A stretch of DNA of 6,621 nucleotides, taken from the NCBI GenBank assembly GCA_910586435.1, contig CAJUGT010000180.1, positions 1 to 6,621 of the forward strand. The letters are read 5' to 3'. Each line of letters opens with the position of its first letter. Positions within the stretch are counted from its first letter, which is position 1. The notes beneath the pieces were generated by a model. That model was given only the letters and a program-made list of their open reading frames with translations, was not told the origin of the DNA and made no database searches. Made by a program: the position numbers and the translations under genes. Of this stretch, positions 1 to 5,911 are shown piece after piece. Source of the DNA: an uncultured Acetatifactor sp. Its GTDB lineage: Bacteria > Bacillota > Clostridia > Lachnospirales > Lachnospiraceae.

Positions 1-282
1 AAGTGCTTTCGCAGCGATTCCCCCACCCCACCCGCCTGTATTACCGCAAGTGATAGTATAAAAGGTCCAGAATACTGCGCCAAATGATATACCTGTTGGC
101 ACAGCTTATAAGACTCAAAAAGCTGAGGATTCATGAAAGAATGATTTTAGGGCGTCAAACCAAGTACCTGTTTTGTGAAACTTTCGCAAACACAGGCGTC
201 CCCAAGCCACTTGGCGCTATCGGGTCTGAATCGTTACAGGAAATATAGCAAATGCCCATATTACGGGCAGAAGGGAAGCAGC
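1..282. other. Left-edge region with no assignable gene
   Basis: No convincing gene is visible here. A plus-strand frame of 54 codons runs from an ATG at 84 to a TAG near 246. A minus-strand frame opens at an ATG at 134 and runs off the left edge (44 codons, beginning MNPQLFESYK). A second minus-strand frame is open over much of the same stretch. They overlap, and none has a good ribosome binding site, so I do not call them. Two small hairpins are visible: CCAAG/CTTGG with a 3-base loop (202-214), extended outward by GCG/CGC across a bulge (196-217), and TGCCC/GGGCA with a 7-base loop (253-269). The second sits just upstream of the acetyltransferase ribosome binding site. No strong promoter was seen. 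Confidence 0.4.
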
Positions 283-891
283 ATGAAAGAAAAAATGCAT
301 ATTGGGGAATTGTATTTTCCCGGCCACGAAGAAATTATAAAAGAGCAGGTGGTCTATCAGGATAAATTGTGCGAGTATAATATGACAAAACCCTCCGAAT
401 CGGAGAAGAGGACGGCACTGTTAAAAGAAATGCTTGGCGACTGTGGTGAAGGCGTCTATATTGAAGCTCCTTTTTATGCTAACTTCGGGGGACATCATTG
501 TCATTTCGGAAAAATGGTCTATGCCAATTACCATCTAACCTGTGTGGATGATACACATATCTACGTGGGTGATTATACCATGATTGGGCCAAATGTGACA
601 ATTGCCACCGCCGGACACCCCATTTTGCCCGAGCTCCGTGAAAAGGGCTATCAGTTTAACATGCCTGTCCATATCGGCAGAAATTGCTGGATTGGCGCAG
701 GGGCAATCATTATGCCGGGTGTCTCTATCGGGGATAACACGGTCATCGGCGCCGGAAGTGTGGTGACAAAGGATCTTCCCGCCAATGTTGTGGCAGTCGG
801 AACCCCCTGCAAGGTGATGCGCGAAATCAGTGAGCACGACAGAGAGTACTATTACAAGAATCGCAGGATTGGGCCTGTCAATTCCCTATAA
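283..891 (+). CDS. Maltose/galactoside O-acetyltransferase family protein (LacA/Maa/NodL-like)
   Basis: This is a 202-residue acyltransferase of the left-handed beta-helix (hexapeptide repeat) family, which moves acetyl from acetyl-CoA to a sugar hydroxyl in the cytoplasm. Residues 1-55 match the N-terminal maltose-acetyltransferase helical region (MKEKMHIGELYFPG). The helix begins near residue 63 with PFYANFGGH, continues through VGDYTMIGPNV (95-105), and has clear hexapeptide turns at IGRNCWIGAGAIIMPGVSIG (131-150) and NTVIGAGSVVTKDLP (152-166). H112 in TAGHP fits the catalytic histidine of LacA. The length suits the family (about 185-205). The frame stays open upstream to a GTG at 175, but those 36 codons do not resemble the family. 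The ATG at 283 has an AAGG site 8 bases upstream. The true substrate cannot be told from sequence. The gene converges on the amidase and overlaps it by 14 bases. Confidence 0.9.
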   Translation: MKEKMHIGELYFPGHEEIIKEQVVYQDKLCEYNMTKPSESEKRTALLKEMLGDCGEGVYIEAPFYANFGGHHCHFGKMVYANYHLTCVDDTHIYVGDYTMIGPNVTIATAGHPILPELREKGYQFNMPVHIGRNCWIGAGAIIMPGVSIGDNTVIGAGSVVTKDLPANVVAVGTPCKVMREISEHDREYYYKNRRIGPVNSL

Positions 892-2026
892 ATGTATCAA
901 TTCCATTGGCAATCCCATAGGCAATTTTATCCTGATACTCTTCCGTAGCCATCAAAGCGTCTTCTTCCGGATTGCTCATATAGCCCATCTCTACAATGGT
1001 AACGGGTACCTGACACCAGTTGATTCCGCTCATGGTATCCGTTTCCCATACATATTGTTTCTTGCAGCCTGTGGCCTCCACCAATTCATCCAGTACGGAA
1101 CCTGACAACTCCCGGCTCTTTTGATAAAAATCGCCATTGTAAGGATTGGAGGCCGTCTGGCATATGGTCATGGCTCCCTGTACAGAGGAATTCTCCGAGC
1201 CATTGGCATGAATTCTGATAAATGCATCCGCCTGGGCGTCATTGGCCACCTGCGCCCGCTCACTGTTACTCATATCCACATCATGGGTGGTTCGCACCAT
1301 GATTACCTCATATCCACGGGCAATCAGCTCTTCTTCCAGCTTTTCCGCTACCATAAGCGTAAGCTCATACTCTTTCAGCCCGCTGACAGCTCCCGAGGTT
1401 CCGCTTGCAACTTTGGCCTTCATCTCCGAAGCTCCCGGACCTACGGGTTCCTTCTCACTGTTTCCCTTCTGCTGATGCCCTGGGTCAATTACCACCACAT
1501 ATCCATTGGGATTTTGGGATGGTTCGGTTTCTTCCGCAGAAGATTCGTTTCCAGAAGATGGTTCCGCCGTGGGCTCTTCCCCGGAAGACGGTACTCTTTC
1601 CCCGGGAACCGGCGGCGGAGCAGAAGTTTCCGCAGGAAGGGTTGTTGAAGTGACAGGCCCTGAAGGTTCCGGAGAGATAACCTGCCCGGGAGTAGGCTGC
1701 GGATTGAAGTTTAACTCTGTCTCCGGCGTTGGCAATGGTTCCGATTTCGTGCCCGTTTCTGGTGTCGCCTGTGGTTCCGACTCCGTGCCTGTTCCTGGTG
1801 TCGCCTGTGGTTCCGACTCCGTTCCCGTTCCTGGTGTTGTCCGTGGTTCTGACGTTGTCCCTGAAGGAAGGACTGTCACAGGTTCCACTACTTTCACCCC
1901 ACTTGTTTCCACACCGGAAGGCGGCGTTGCTTCGTTTCCACAGCCTCCCAACAATAATGTCAATATCAGCATTCCTCCCAAAAAACTTCGCCTTATCTCA
2001 AATTGATGCTTTATAATTTTCTTCAT
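878..2026 (-). CDS. Lipoprotein N-acetylmuramoyl-L-alanine amidase (Amidase_3 family)
   Basis: This 382-residue zinc amidase should cleave the bond between N-acetylmuramic acid and L-alanine in peptidoglycan, outside the membrane. Residues 12-28 form a hydrophobic signal ending in a lipobox (LLLGGC), with C29 as the probable lipidated residue. Residues 30-175 are a Pro/Thr/Glu/Ser-rich linker containing a 12-residue tandem repeat (60-107). The Amidase_3 domain spans about 176-382: VVVIDPGHQ gives H184, E219 lies in GLKEYEL, H273 in RIHANG, and E346 in PVTIVEMGYMSN. These are the expected three zinc ligands and the catalytic glutamate, so the enzyme looks intact. An insertion between H184 and E219 (EKEPVGPGAS, GTSG) recalls amidases I associate with Lachnospiraceae. 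The ATG at 2026 has AAGGTG 6 bases upstream. It lies 19 bases behind the unknown gene, so the two are probably co-transcribed. It could act in growth, separation or lysis. Confidence 0.93.
   Translation of the reverse strand: MKKIIKHQFEIRRSFLGGMLILTLLLGGCGNEATPPSGVETSGVKVVEPVTVLPSGTTSEPRTTPGTGTESEPQATPGTGTESEPQATPETGTKSEPLPTPETELNFNPQPTPGQVISPEPSGPVTSTTLPAETSAPPPVPGERVPSSGEEPTAEPSSGNESSAEETEPSQNPNGYVVVIDPGHQQKGNSEKEPVGPGASEMKAKVASGTSGAVSGLKEYELTLMVAEKLEEELIARGYEVIMVRTTHDVDMSNSERAQVANDAQADAFIRIHANGSENSSVQGAMTICQTASNPYNGDFYQKSRELSGSVLDELVEATGCKKQYVWETDTMSGINWCQVPVTIVEMGYMSNPEEDALMATEEYQDKIAYGIANGIDTFIGN
1685..1849 (-). repeat. 36-bp in-frame tandem repeat in the amidase linker
   Basis: Four 12-residue units run from amidase residue 60 to 107: EPRTTPGTGTES, EPQATPGTGTES, EPQATPETGTKS and the degenerate EPLPTPETELNF. 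A partial fifth unit (NPQPTPG) follows. At DNA level the central copies are nearly identical with a period of 36 bases, so copy number could change without shifting the frame. Such a Pro/Thr-rich stretch is typical of an extended spacer that holds an enzymatic domain away from the membrane. Confidence 0.9.
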
Positions 2027-2045
2027 TCCCTACACCTTACTCCCA

Positions 2046-2603
2046 TTATTCCGATTCATCAACATAGAATTCCCCATAGTCCTCTTTCATCTTCTTATTC
2101 ATACATCCCTTGGCATAGCTCATGGCTTCCCAATAGGATATTGCCTTAAAATCAACATGAAAGGCATTTCTTCCATGTAAAGCTCTGGGCAGATTATGGA
2201 GAACCCTTAATATTCGGTAAAACCTTTCTTTATTTCCATAGCCATATAAACAGTCCTGCGCATCCGACAATAATCTCTTCATAAATTGCGTTAATTTATA
2301 TTCCTCTTCCTTATCCATCTCATATACCATATCACATTGAAGCAATTCTTCTCGCTGCTCCAACAGCTTTTTATAATGTGGCAAATTATATTTTTTTGAA
2401 AGCCGTTCCAAATATTCAAATATTATTTCGTCACACGACTCTCCTCTCTGTTCCCCTGTGGCACAATCCAGTATTTTCCTCCAGAAAGTAATTTCATCCC
2501 TGAGCCGCTTCCTTTCCCACAGCCTCCAAATCTTTCCTCTTCCTCCCCCTTTTTCATATAACACCCCTACTTCCAATATTTGATAATATATTCCTGATTC
2601 CAT
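2046..2603 (-). CDS. Uncharacterised 185-residue protein
   Basis: I do not recognise this protein. It has no signal peptide, membrane segment or familiar catalytic motif, and looks like a soluble, helix-rich cytoplasmic protein. The N-terminal third is basic and aromatic (KIWRLWERKRLRDEITFW, 24-41), the middle is charged and helical (YLERLSKKYNLPHYKKLLEQ, 64-83), and the C-terminal part has RILRVLHNLPRALHGRNAFH (130-149) followed by YWEAMSYAKGCMNKKMKEDY. Codons are visibly more A/T-rich than in ftsH. The frame extends upstream to a TTG at 2633, but that codon lies inside the terminator stem. The ATG at 2603 has AGGCGG exactly 6 bases upstream and is the better start. It lies directly behind ftsH and 19 bases ahead of the amidase, so it is probably in an operon with the amidase. 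Whether it has its own promoter or depends on readthrough from ftsH is not clear. Confidence 0.75.
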   Translation of the reverse strand: MESGIYYQILEVGVLYEKGGGRGKIWRLWERKRLRDEITFWRKILDCATGEQRGESCDEIIFEYLERLSKKYNLPHYKKLLEQREELLQCDMVYEMDKEEEYKLTQFMKRLLSDAQDCLYGYGNKERFYRILRVLHNLPRALHGRNAFHVDFKAISYWEAMSYAKGCMNKKMKEDYGEFYVDESE

Positions 2604-2616
2604 CTTAATCCGCCTG

Positions 2617-2634
2617 CTTGCGAAAAAGCGCAAG
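2617..2634 (-). promoter_or_regulatory. Second hairpin competing with the ftsH terminator
   Basis: CTTGCG (2617-2622) and CGCAAG (2629-2634) are perfect inverted repeats with a 6-base loop. On the minus-strand RNA the 5' arm (CTTGCG, 2634-2629) is the same segment that forms the 3' arm of the terminator, and the loop contains the T tract. The two hairpins therefore cannot form together. This could be a chance extension of the stem or a weak readthrough switch for the two genes downstream. Confidence 0.4.
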
Positions 2635-2658
2635 TGAAATTTATTCGCCTGCGCTTTT
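2622..2658 (-). terminator. Intrinsic terminator after ftsH
   Basis: Read on the minus strand, AAAAGCGCAGG (2658-2648) pairs with CTTGCGCTTTT (2634-2624). This gives 11 pairs including one G-T wobble, around a 13-base loop. The stem runs into a five-T tract (2627-2623). It lies about 64 bases past the ftsH stop and is oriented to end ftsH transcripts. The plus-strand reading has no T tract, so it serves one direction only. Confidence 0.75.
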
Positions 2659-2721
2659 CCTGCCTATATTACATTTCTTCACACTAATTCATACTTTATT
2701 GCAGAGCATTCCTTTCTCATA

Positions 2722-5412
2722 CTACTCTATATGGCCATTGGAGAATCTTCCTCTGGGGCGTTCATCTTCCTGCGGCACATCCGGTTTGCTCCCTGCGCTT
2801 TCCACGGCATGGCGCTTCCCTTCCTCATGTGAAGTTTTTTCCTCATGGACTTCCGTGCGATTCTCTCCCATTTCCTGAGGCACAGTTCTTTCCCCATGGA
2901 ATTCCATGCCCTTCTCACCGGTTTCCACGGATTGACTTCCTTCTTCAAGAACGTCCATACCCTTCTCACCGGTTTCTCCAGCCGGGCTTCCTTCCTCAGA
3001 GGGCTTTCTGTCCTTCTCTTTGCTTTCTTCGGACTGGCTTTCCTCTTCAGGGACGACTATTCCATTCTCGCCGATTTCCCCAGCCGGGCTTCCTTCCTCA
3101 GAGGGCTTTCTGTCCTTCTCTTTGCTTTCTTCGGACCGGCTTCCTGCTTCAGAAACATCCATACCATTCTCACTGGTTTCCCCAGCCGGGCTTCCTTCCT
3201 CAGAGGGCTTCCTGTCTTTCTCTTTGCTTTCTTCGGAGCGATTTTCCTCTTCAGGAACATCTATACCATTCTGGCCGGTTTCCCCAGCGAAGCTTGCTTT
3301 TTCAGCACCTCCTGCGTCTTTCCCTCTCGCTTCCTGTCCTCCGTCCTCTTTGGGTTCCAATCCCTCCCCCACAGATTGGCAGGAATCCTTTTCCATGCCC
3401 TCCTTTGGAGACATATTCACCCGCTTTTCCTTGTCCTCTTCCCTTTCCTCCTGCTCAGGCAAACCCTTATACTGACGGAAAATCGCCATAAATTCCTTGC
3501 CGGTAATGGTCTCTTTCTCAATTAAAAATTCTGCCAGTTTATCCATAATTTCCCGATTATCCCGCAGCATTTCCAATGCCTTTTCATAGCTTTCCTTGAG
3601 AATTGCCACCACTTCCGCATCTATATCTGCCGCTGTGGCATCGCTGCAATTAAGAGCTGATCTTCCTTCCAGATATTGGCTCTCAATGGTTGCCAGCCCC
3701 ACCAGGCCAAACTTTCTGCTCATTCCATATCTTGTAACCATATTGCGCGCAATATCCGTGGCCTTCTCTATATCATTCGCTGCGCCTGTGGTTACAGTGT
3801 CAAACACAACCTCCTCCGCAGCACGGCCTCCTACCAGGCTCACCAGCATATCCCGCAGTTCCGCCTCGGTATTAAGATATTTTTCCTCCTCCGGCACATG
3901 CATCACATAGCCCAACGCTCCCATGGTTCTGGGCACAATGGTAATCTTCTGCACCGGTTCGGAATTCTTCTGTAAAGCACTGATCAGCGCATGCCCCACT
4001 TCATGATAGGAGACAATTTTGCGCTCCTCTTTACTCATGATGCGGTCTTTCTTCTCTTTTCCCACCAGCACCACTTCAACTGCGTCAAACAAATCCTTCT
4101 GACACACATATTCCCGGCCTTCCTTCACTGCGTTAATGGCCGCTTCATTAATCATATTTGCCAGATCAGAACCCACAGCGCCGCTGGTGGCCAGAGCAAT
4201 TGCATCCAAATCCACGGTTTCATCCATCTTCACATCTTTGGAATGCACTTTCAGAATCTCCACACGCCCCTTCAAATCCGGCTTATCCACGATAATCCTT
4301 CTGTCAAAACGTCCGGGCCGCAGAAGAGCCTTATCCAATATTTCGGGACGGTTTGTGGCTCCCAAAATCAAAATACCCTTAGAACTGTCAAAACCATCCA
4401 TTTCCGACAACAGCTGATTCAGCGTCTGCTCCCTTTCCTCATTACCTCCTCCATACTTTGAGTCACGGCTGCGGCCGATGGCATCAATTTCATCAATAAA
4501 TATAATACAGGGCGCGTTTTTAGTCGCCTCTTTAAACAGATCACGCACACGGCTGGCACCCACACCCACATACAGCTCTATAAAATCAGATCCTGTCAGA
4601 GAGAAAAATGGCACATGCGCCTCTCCCGCCACTGCCTTGGCCAACAAAGTTTTACCCGTTCCGGGAGGCCCCACCAGCAATGCTCCCTTGGGAAGCCTGG
4701 CTCCGATTTTGGAATACTTTCCCGGGTTATGCAGGAAATCCACAACCTCAACCAAAGATTCCTTTGCCTCATCTTCACCTGCCACATCCTTAAACGTAAC
4801 CCCTGTTTCCTTCTGTACATACACTTTCGCATTGCTCTTCCCCACACCCATGGGGCCGCCGCTTCCGCCCATCTTCTTGAACACCACTCCCAGGAGTATC
4901 CACATGAGCGCCACCGGCAATATCACATACAGCAAAATATCCAGAATTCGCCCGGAATTATCGCTCAGCACACGACTTCCATCCACCCCCCGCTCTTCCA
5001 GTCTTGCGGTGAGAGTATTCAAGTCTTCCATAATGACCGTGGAATAGGTTATCTTGAAATTTCCATAGAAGGGATAACCCGTCATCCCGTTAGACCCAGT
5101 ACCGGAACTATCGTCCTTCAGGGTAAACAGCACCTGACCGCTGCTCTGCACTTCCACTGCATCCACCCGGTCCAAATTCAAATATTCCAGGAATTTCATA
5201 TAACTGACTTCCTGGGCATTGCCATTGCTGCCAAGAAGCAGATTCCAAAGCATAAAAACAAGCAGCACCGTGCTTAATGCCGCAAGTACAATCATCATGA
5301 CATTTGGCCTTCTGGGAGGTCCTCCATTCCCGCCATTGTTCCCCGGCGTATTGCCCCGGTTCCCGTTGTTGTGTCCTCCCCCGTTATCATATTGGTTCAT
5401 CTGATTGTCCAT
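2722..5412 (-). CDS. ftsH: ATP-dependent zinc metalloprotease FtsH with a long C-terminal tail
   Basis: This is a membrane-anchored AAA+ protease that extracts and degrades misfolded membrane proteins and some regulators, working as a hexamer with its catalytic domains in the cytoplasm. Positions are from the ATG at 5412 (896 residues). Residues 2-37 are an Asn/Gly-rich cytoplasmic segment, followed by TM1 (about 38-60), an external domain (62-155) and TM2 (about 156-178). The AAA module has Walker A GPPGTGKT (K254), pore loop ELYVGVG (Y281), Walker B IIFIDEID (D307, E308) and arginine fingers R365/R368. The zinc site is HEVGH (H470, E471, H474), with D547 as third ligand. After about residue 650 comes a Glu/Lys/Ser-rich tail; typical FtsH proteins are about 610-650 residues. 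The frame extends upstream to a TTG at 5487, but the ATG at 5412 has GGAG 5 bases upstream. The common Bacillota neighbours tilS and hpt are absent, so this may be a paralogue. It appears to be transcribed alone. Confidence 0.97.
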   Translation of the reverse strand: MDNQMNQYDNGGGHNNGNRGNTPGNNGGNGGPPRRPNVMMIVLAALSTVLLVFMLWNLLLGSNGNAQEVSYMKFLEYLNLDRVDAVEVQSSGQVLFTLKDDSSGTGSNGMTGYPFYGNFKITYSTVIMEDLNTLTARLEERGVDGSRVLSDNSGRILDILLYVILPVALMWILLGVVFKKMGGSGGPMGVGKSNAKVYVQKETGVTFKDVAGEDEAKESLVEVVDFLHNPGKYSKIGARLPKGALLVGPPGTGKTLLAKAVAGEAHVPFFSLTGSDFIELYVGVGASRVRDLFKEATKNAPCIIFIDEIDAIGRSRDSKYGGGNEEREQTLNQLLSEMDGFDSSKGILILGATNRPEILDKALLRPGRFDRRIIVDKPDLKGRVEILKVHSKDVKMDETVDLDAIALATSGAVGSDLANMINEAAINAVKEGREYVCQKDLFDAVEVVLVGKEKKDRIMSKEERKIVSYHEVGHALISALQKNSEPVQKITIVPRTMGALGYVMHVPEEEKYLNTEAELRDMLVSLVGGRAAEEVVFDTVTTGAANDIEKATDIARNMVTRYGMSRKFGLVGLATIESQYLEGRSALNCSDATAADIDAEVVAILKESYEKALEMLRDNREIMDKLAEFLIEKETITGKEFMAIFRQYKGLPEQEEREEDKEKRVNMSPKEGMEKDSCQSVGEGLEPKEDGGQEARGKDAGGAEKASFAGETGQNGIDVPEEENRSEESKEKDRKPSEEGSPAGETSENGMDVSEAGSRSEESKEKDRKPSEEGSPAGEIGENGIVVPEEESQSEESKEKDRKPSEEGSPAGETGEKGMDVLEEGSQSVETGEKGMEFHGERTVPQEMGENRTEVHEEKTSHEEGKRHAVESAGSKPDVPQEDERPRGRFSNGHIE
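2929..3294 (-). repeat. 102-bp in-frame tandem repeats in the FtsH tail
   Basis: Three full 34-residue units (FtsH 707-740, 741-774, 775-808) and a partial fourth (809-828) follow each other without gaps. Each begins S[FP]AGE and the three full units end in the identical SEESKEKDRKPSEEG. The middle part varies (for example NGIDVPEEE, NGMDVSEAG, NGIVVPEEE). The nucleotide copies are also very similar, indicating recent duplication rather than protein-level convergence. The period is a multiple of three, so gain or loss of units keeps the frame. Confidence 0.95.
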
Positions 5413-5470
5413 AATAACTCCGTTTCCGTTTTTTCGGGCATTCGCCAAGAAAGCCTCACCCTTCACACTG

Positions 5471-5500
5471 ATTATAATTATTGTCAACTTATAATGTCGA
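5471..5500 (-). promoter_or_regulatory. Proximal ftsH promoter candidate
   Basis: On the minus strand, TCGACA (5500-5495, five of six consensus positions) is followed after 18 bases by a perfect TATAAT (5476-5471). Transcription would start near 5464, leaving a leader of about 50 bases before the ftsH ATG. Such a transcript would start downstream of the TTG at 5487, which supports the ATG start. Confidence 0.5.
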
Positions 5501-5512
5501 GAAATCTATTCT

Positions 5513-5541
5513 ATTATAGGCATTAATGATTGATTAATCAA
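5513..5541 (-). promoter_or_regulatory. Middle ftsH promoter candidate
   Basis: On the minus strand, TTGATT (5541-5536, four of six) precedes a perfect TATAAT (5518-5513) by 17 bases. The -35 element is one half of the 14-base palindrome, so a protein bound to the palindrome would block it. Confidence 0.4.
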
Positions 5542-5542
5542 T
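5529..5542. promoter_or_regulatory. 14-bp perfect palindrome, possible operator
   Basis: ATTGATTAATCAAT is a perfect inverted repeat. It overlaps the -10 edge and start region of the distal ftsH promoter and the whole -35 of the middle one. This is the usual place for a dimeric repressor site. The sequence is A/T-rich, so chance is a real alternative. I do not recognise a specific regulator. Confidence 0.4.
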
Positions 5543-5569
5543 AGTATAATTGTGAAAAAATGGTGTCAA
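5541..5569 (-). promoter_or_regulatory. Distal ftsH promoter candidate
   Basis: On the minus strand, a perfect TTGACA (5569-5564) is followed after 17 bases by TACTAT (5546-5541), or after 15 bases by TATACT (5548-5543). A start near 5534 would fall inside the palindrome at 5529-5542. The -35 box is ideal and the -10 box is moderate. Confidence 0.45.
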
Positions 5570-5886
5570 CTCTTAAAGATTTATAAAACACTTTTTTATT
5601 GCCTGTATTTCATTTTAGACAGAACGCTTTATTATATACACCAGGCGTTTTACCCAATTTTCTTTTGTTATAATATCGGATATGGCGCTTTTTTATTCCG
5701 CCCAAATGATATATAATATTTCCGCGCTGGTGATTAGTCCTTACTTATAAGGGCAACTTTAAAAGCTTTAGCACCAAACACAATTCAAAAAATAATTTCA
5801 TAATTTATCCAACCATTTTTATATAATTGATACTTAATAAACGAACTACCTTGTACAGAAAGCAAATGTAACAAAAAAGGAAAGAC
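5570..5886. other. Gene-free region between the divergent ftsH and sigma genes
   Basis: No coding region is seen; the stretch is A/T-rich and has stops in all frames. It contains an extended -10 motif on the plus strand (TG at 5666-5667, then TATAAT 5669-5674) without a good -35, and TATAAT boxes at 5712-5717 and 5822-5827, also without good -35 partners. A small hairpin, GTCCTTA/TAAGGGC with a CTTA loop (5737-5754, one wobble), lies in what would be the sigma-gene leader. The sigma gene is presumably transcribed from one of these sites, but I cannot choose between them. Confidence 0.45.
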
Positions 5887-5901
5887 ATGGAACGAAAGTG
5901 A
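5887..5901 (+). CDS. Possible four-codon minicistron ahead of the sigma gene
   Basis: An ATG at 5887 has a strong ribosome binding site (AAAAAGG ending at 5880, 6 bases upstream) but encodes only MERK before a TGA at 5899-5901. That stop overlaps the GAGGCGG site of the sigma gene. It may couple or tune translation of the sigma factor, or it may be a chance ATG downstream of a purine-rich stretch. Confidence 0.25.
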   Translation: MERK

Positions 5902-5911
5902 GGCGGACTAA

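Noticed and set aside
175..282. Longer acetyltransferase starting from the GTG at 175
   Set aside because: The extra 36 residues do not resemble the family's N-terminus, and the ATG at 283 gives the normal length with a suitable ribosome binding site.
1121..2016. Plus-strand open frames opposite the amidase
   Set aside because: The amidase frame has all catalytic residues and a lipobox. The opposite frames only reflect its biased Pro/Thr linker codons.
2604..2633. Longer unknown protein starting from the TTG at 2633
   Set aside because: That codon lies inside the ftsH terminator stem and has no ribosome binding site, whereas the ATG at 2603 has AGGCGG at ideal spacing.
2829..3525. Long plus-strand open frames (up to 226 codons) opposite the FtsH tail
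   Set aside because: They mirror the repetitive, low-complexity antisense of the tail, give Phe/Pro/Ser-rich products with no family resemblance, and lack ribosome binding sites.
5397..5441. A 14-codon upstream frame (MPEKTETELLWTIR) overlapping the ftsH start
   Set aside because: The nearest purine-rich site is about 13 bases upstream, too far for good initiation, so a chance frame is more likely.
5622..5650. AACGC/GCGTT inverted repeat as a terminator
   Set aside because: The stem is only 5 bp with a 17-base loop and a poor T tract, and no gene ends nearby.
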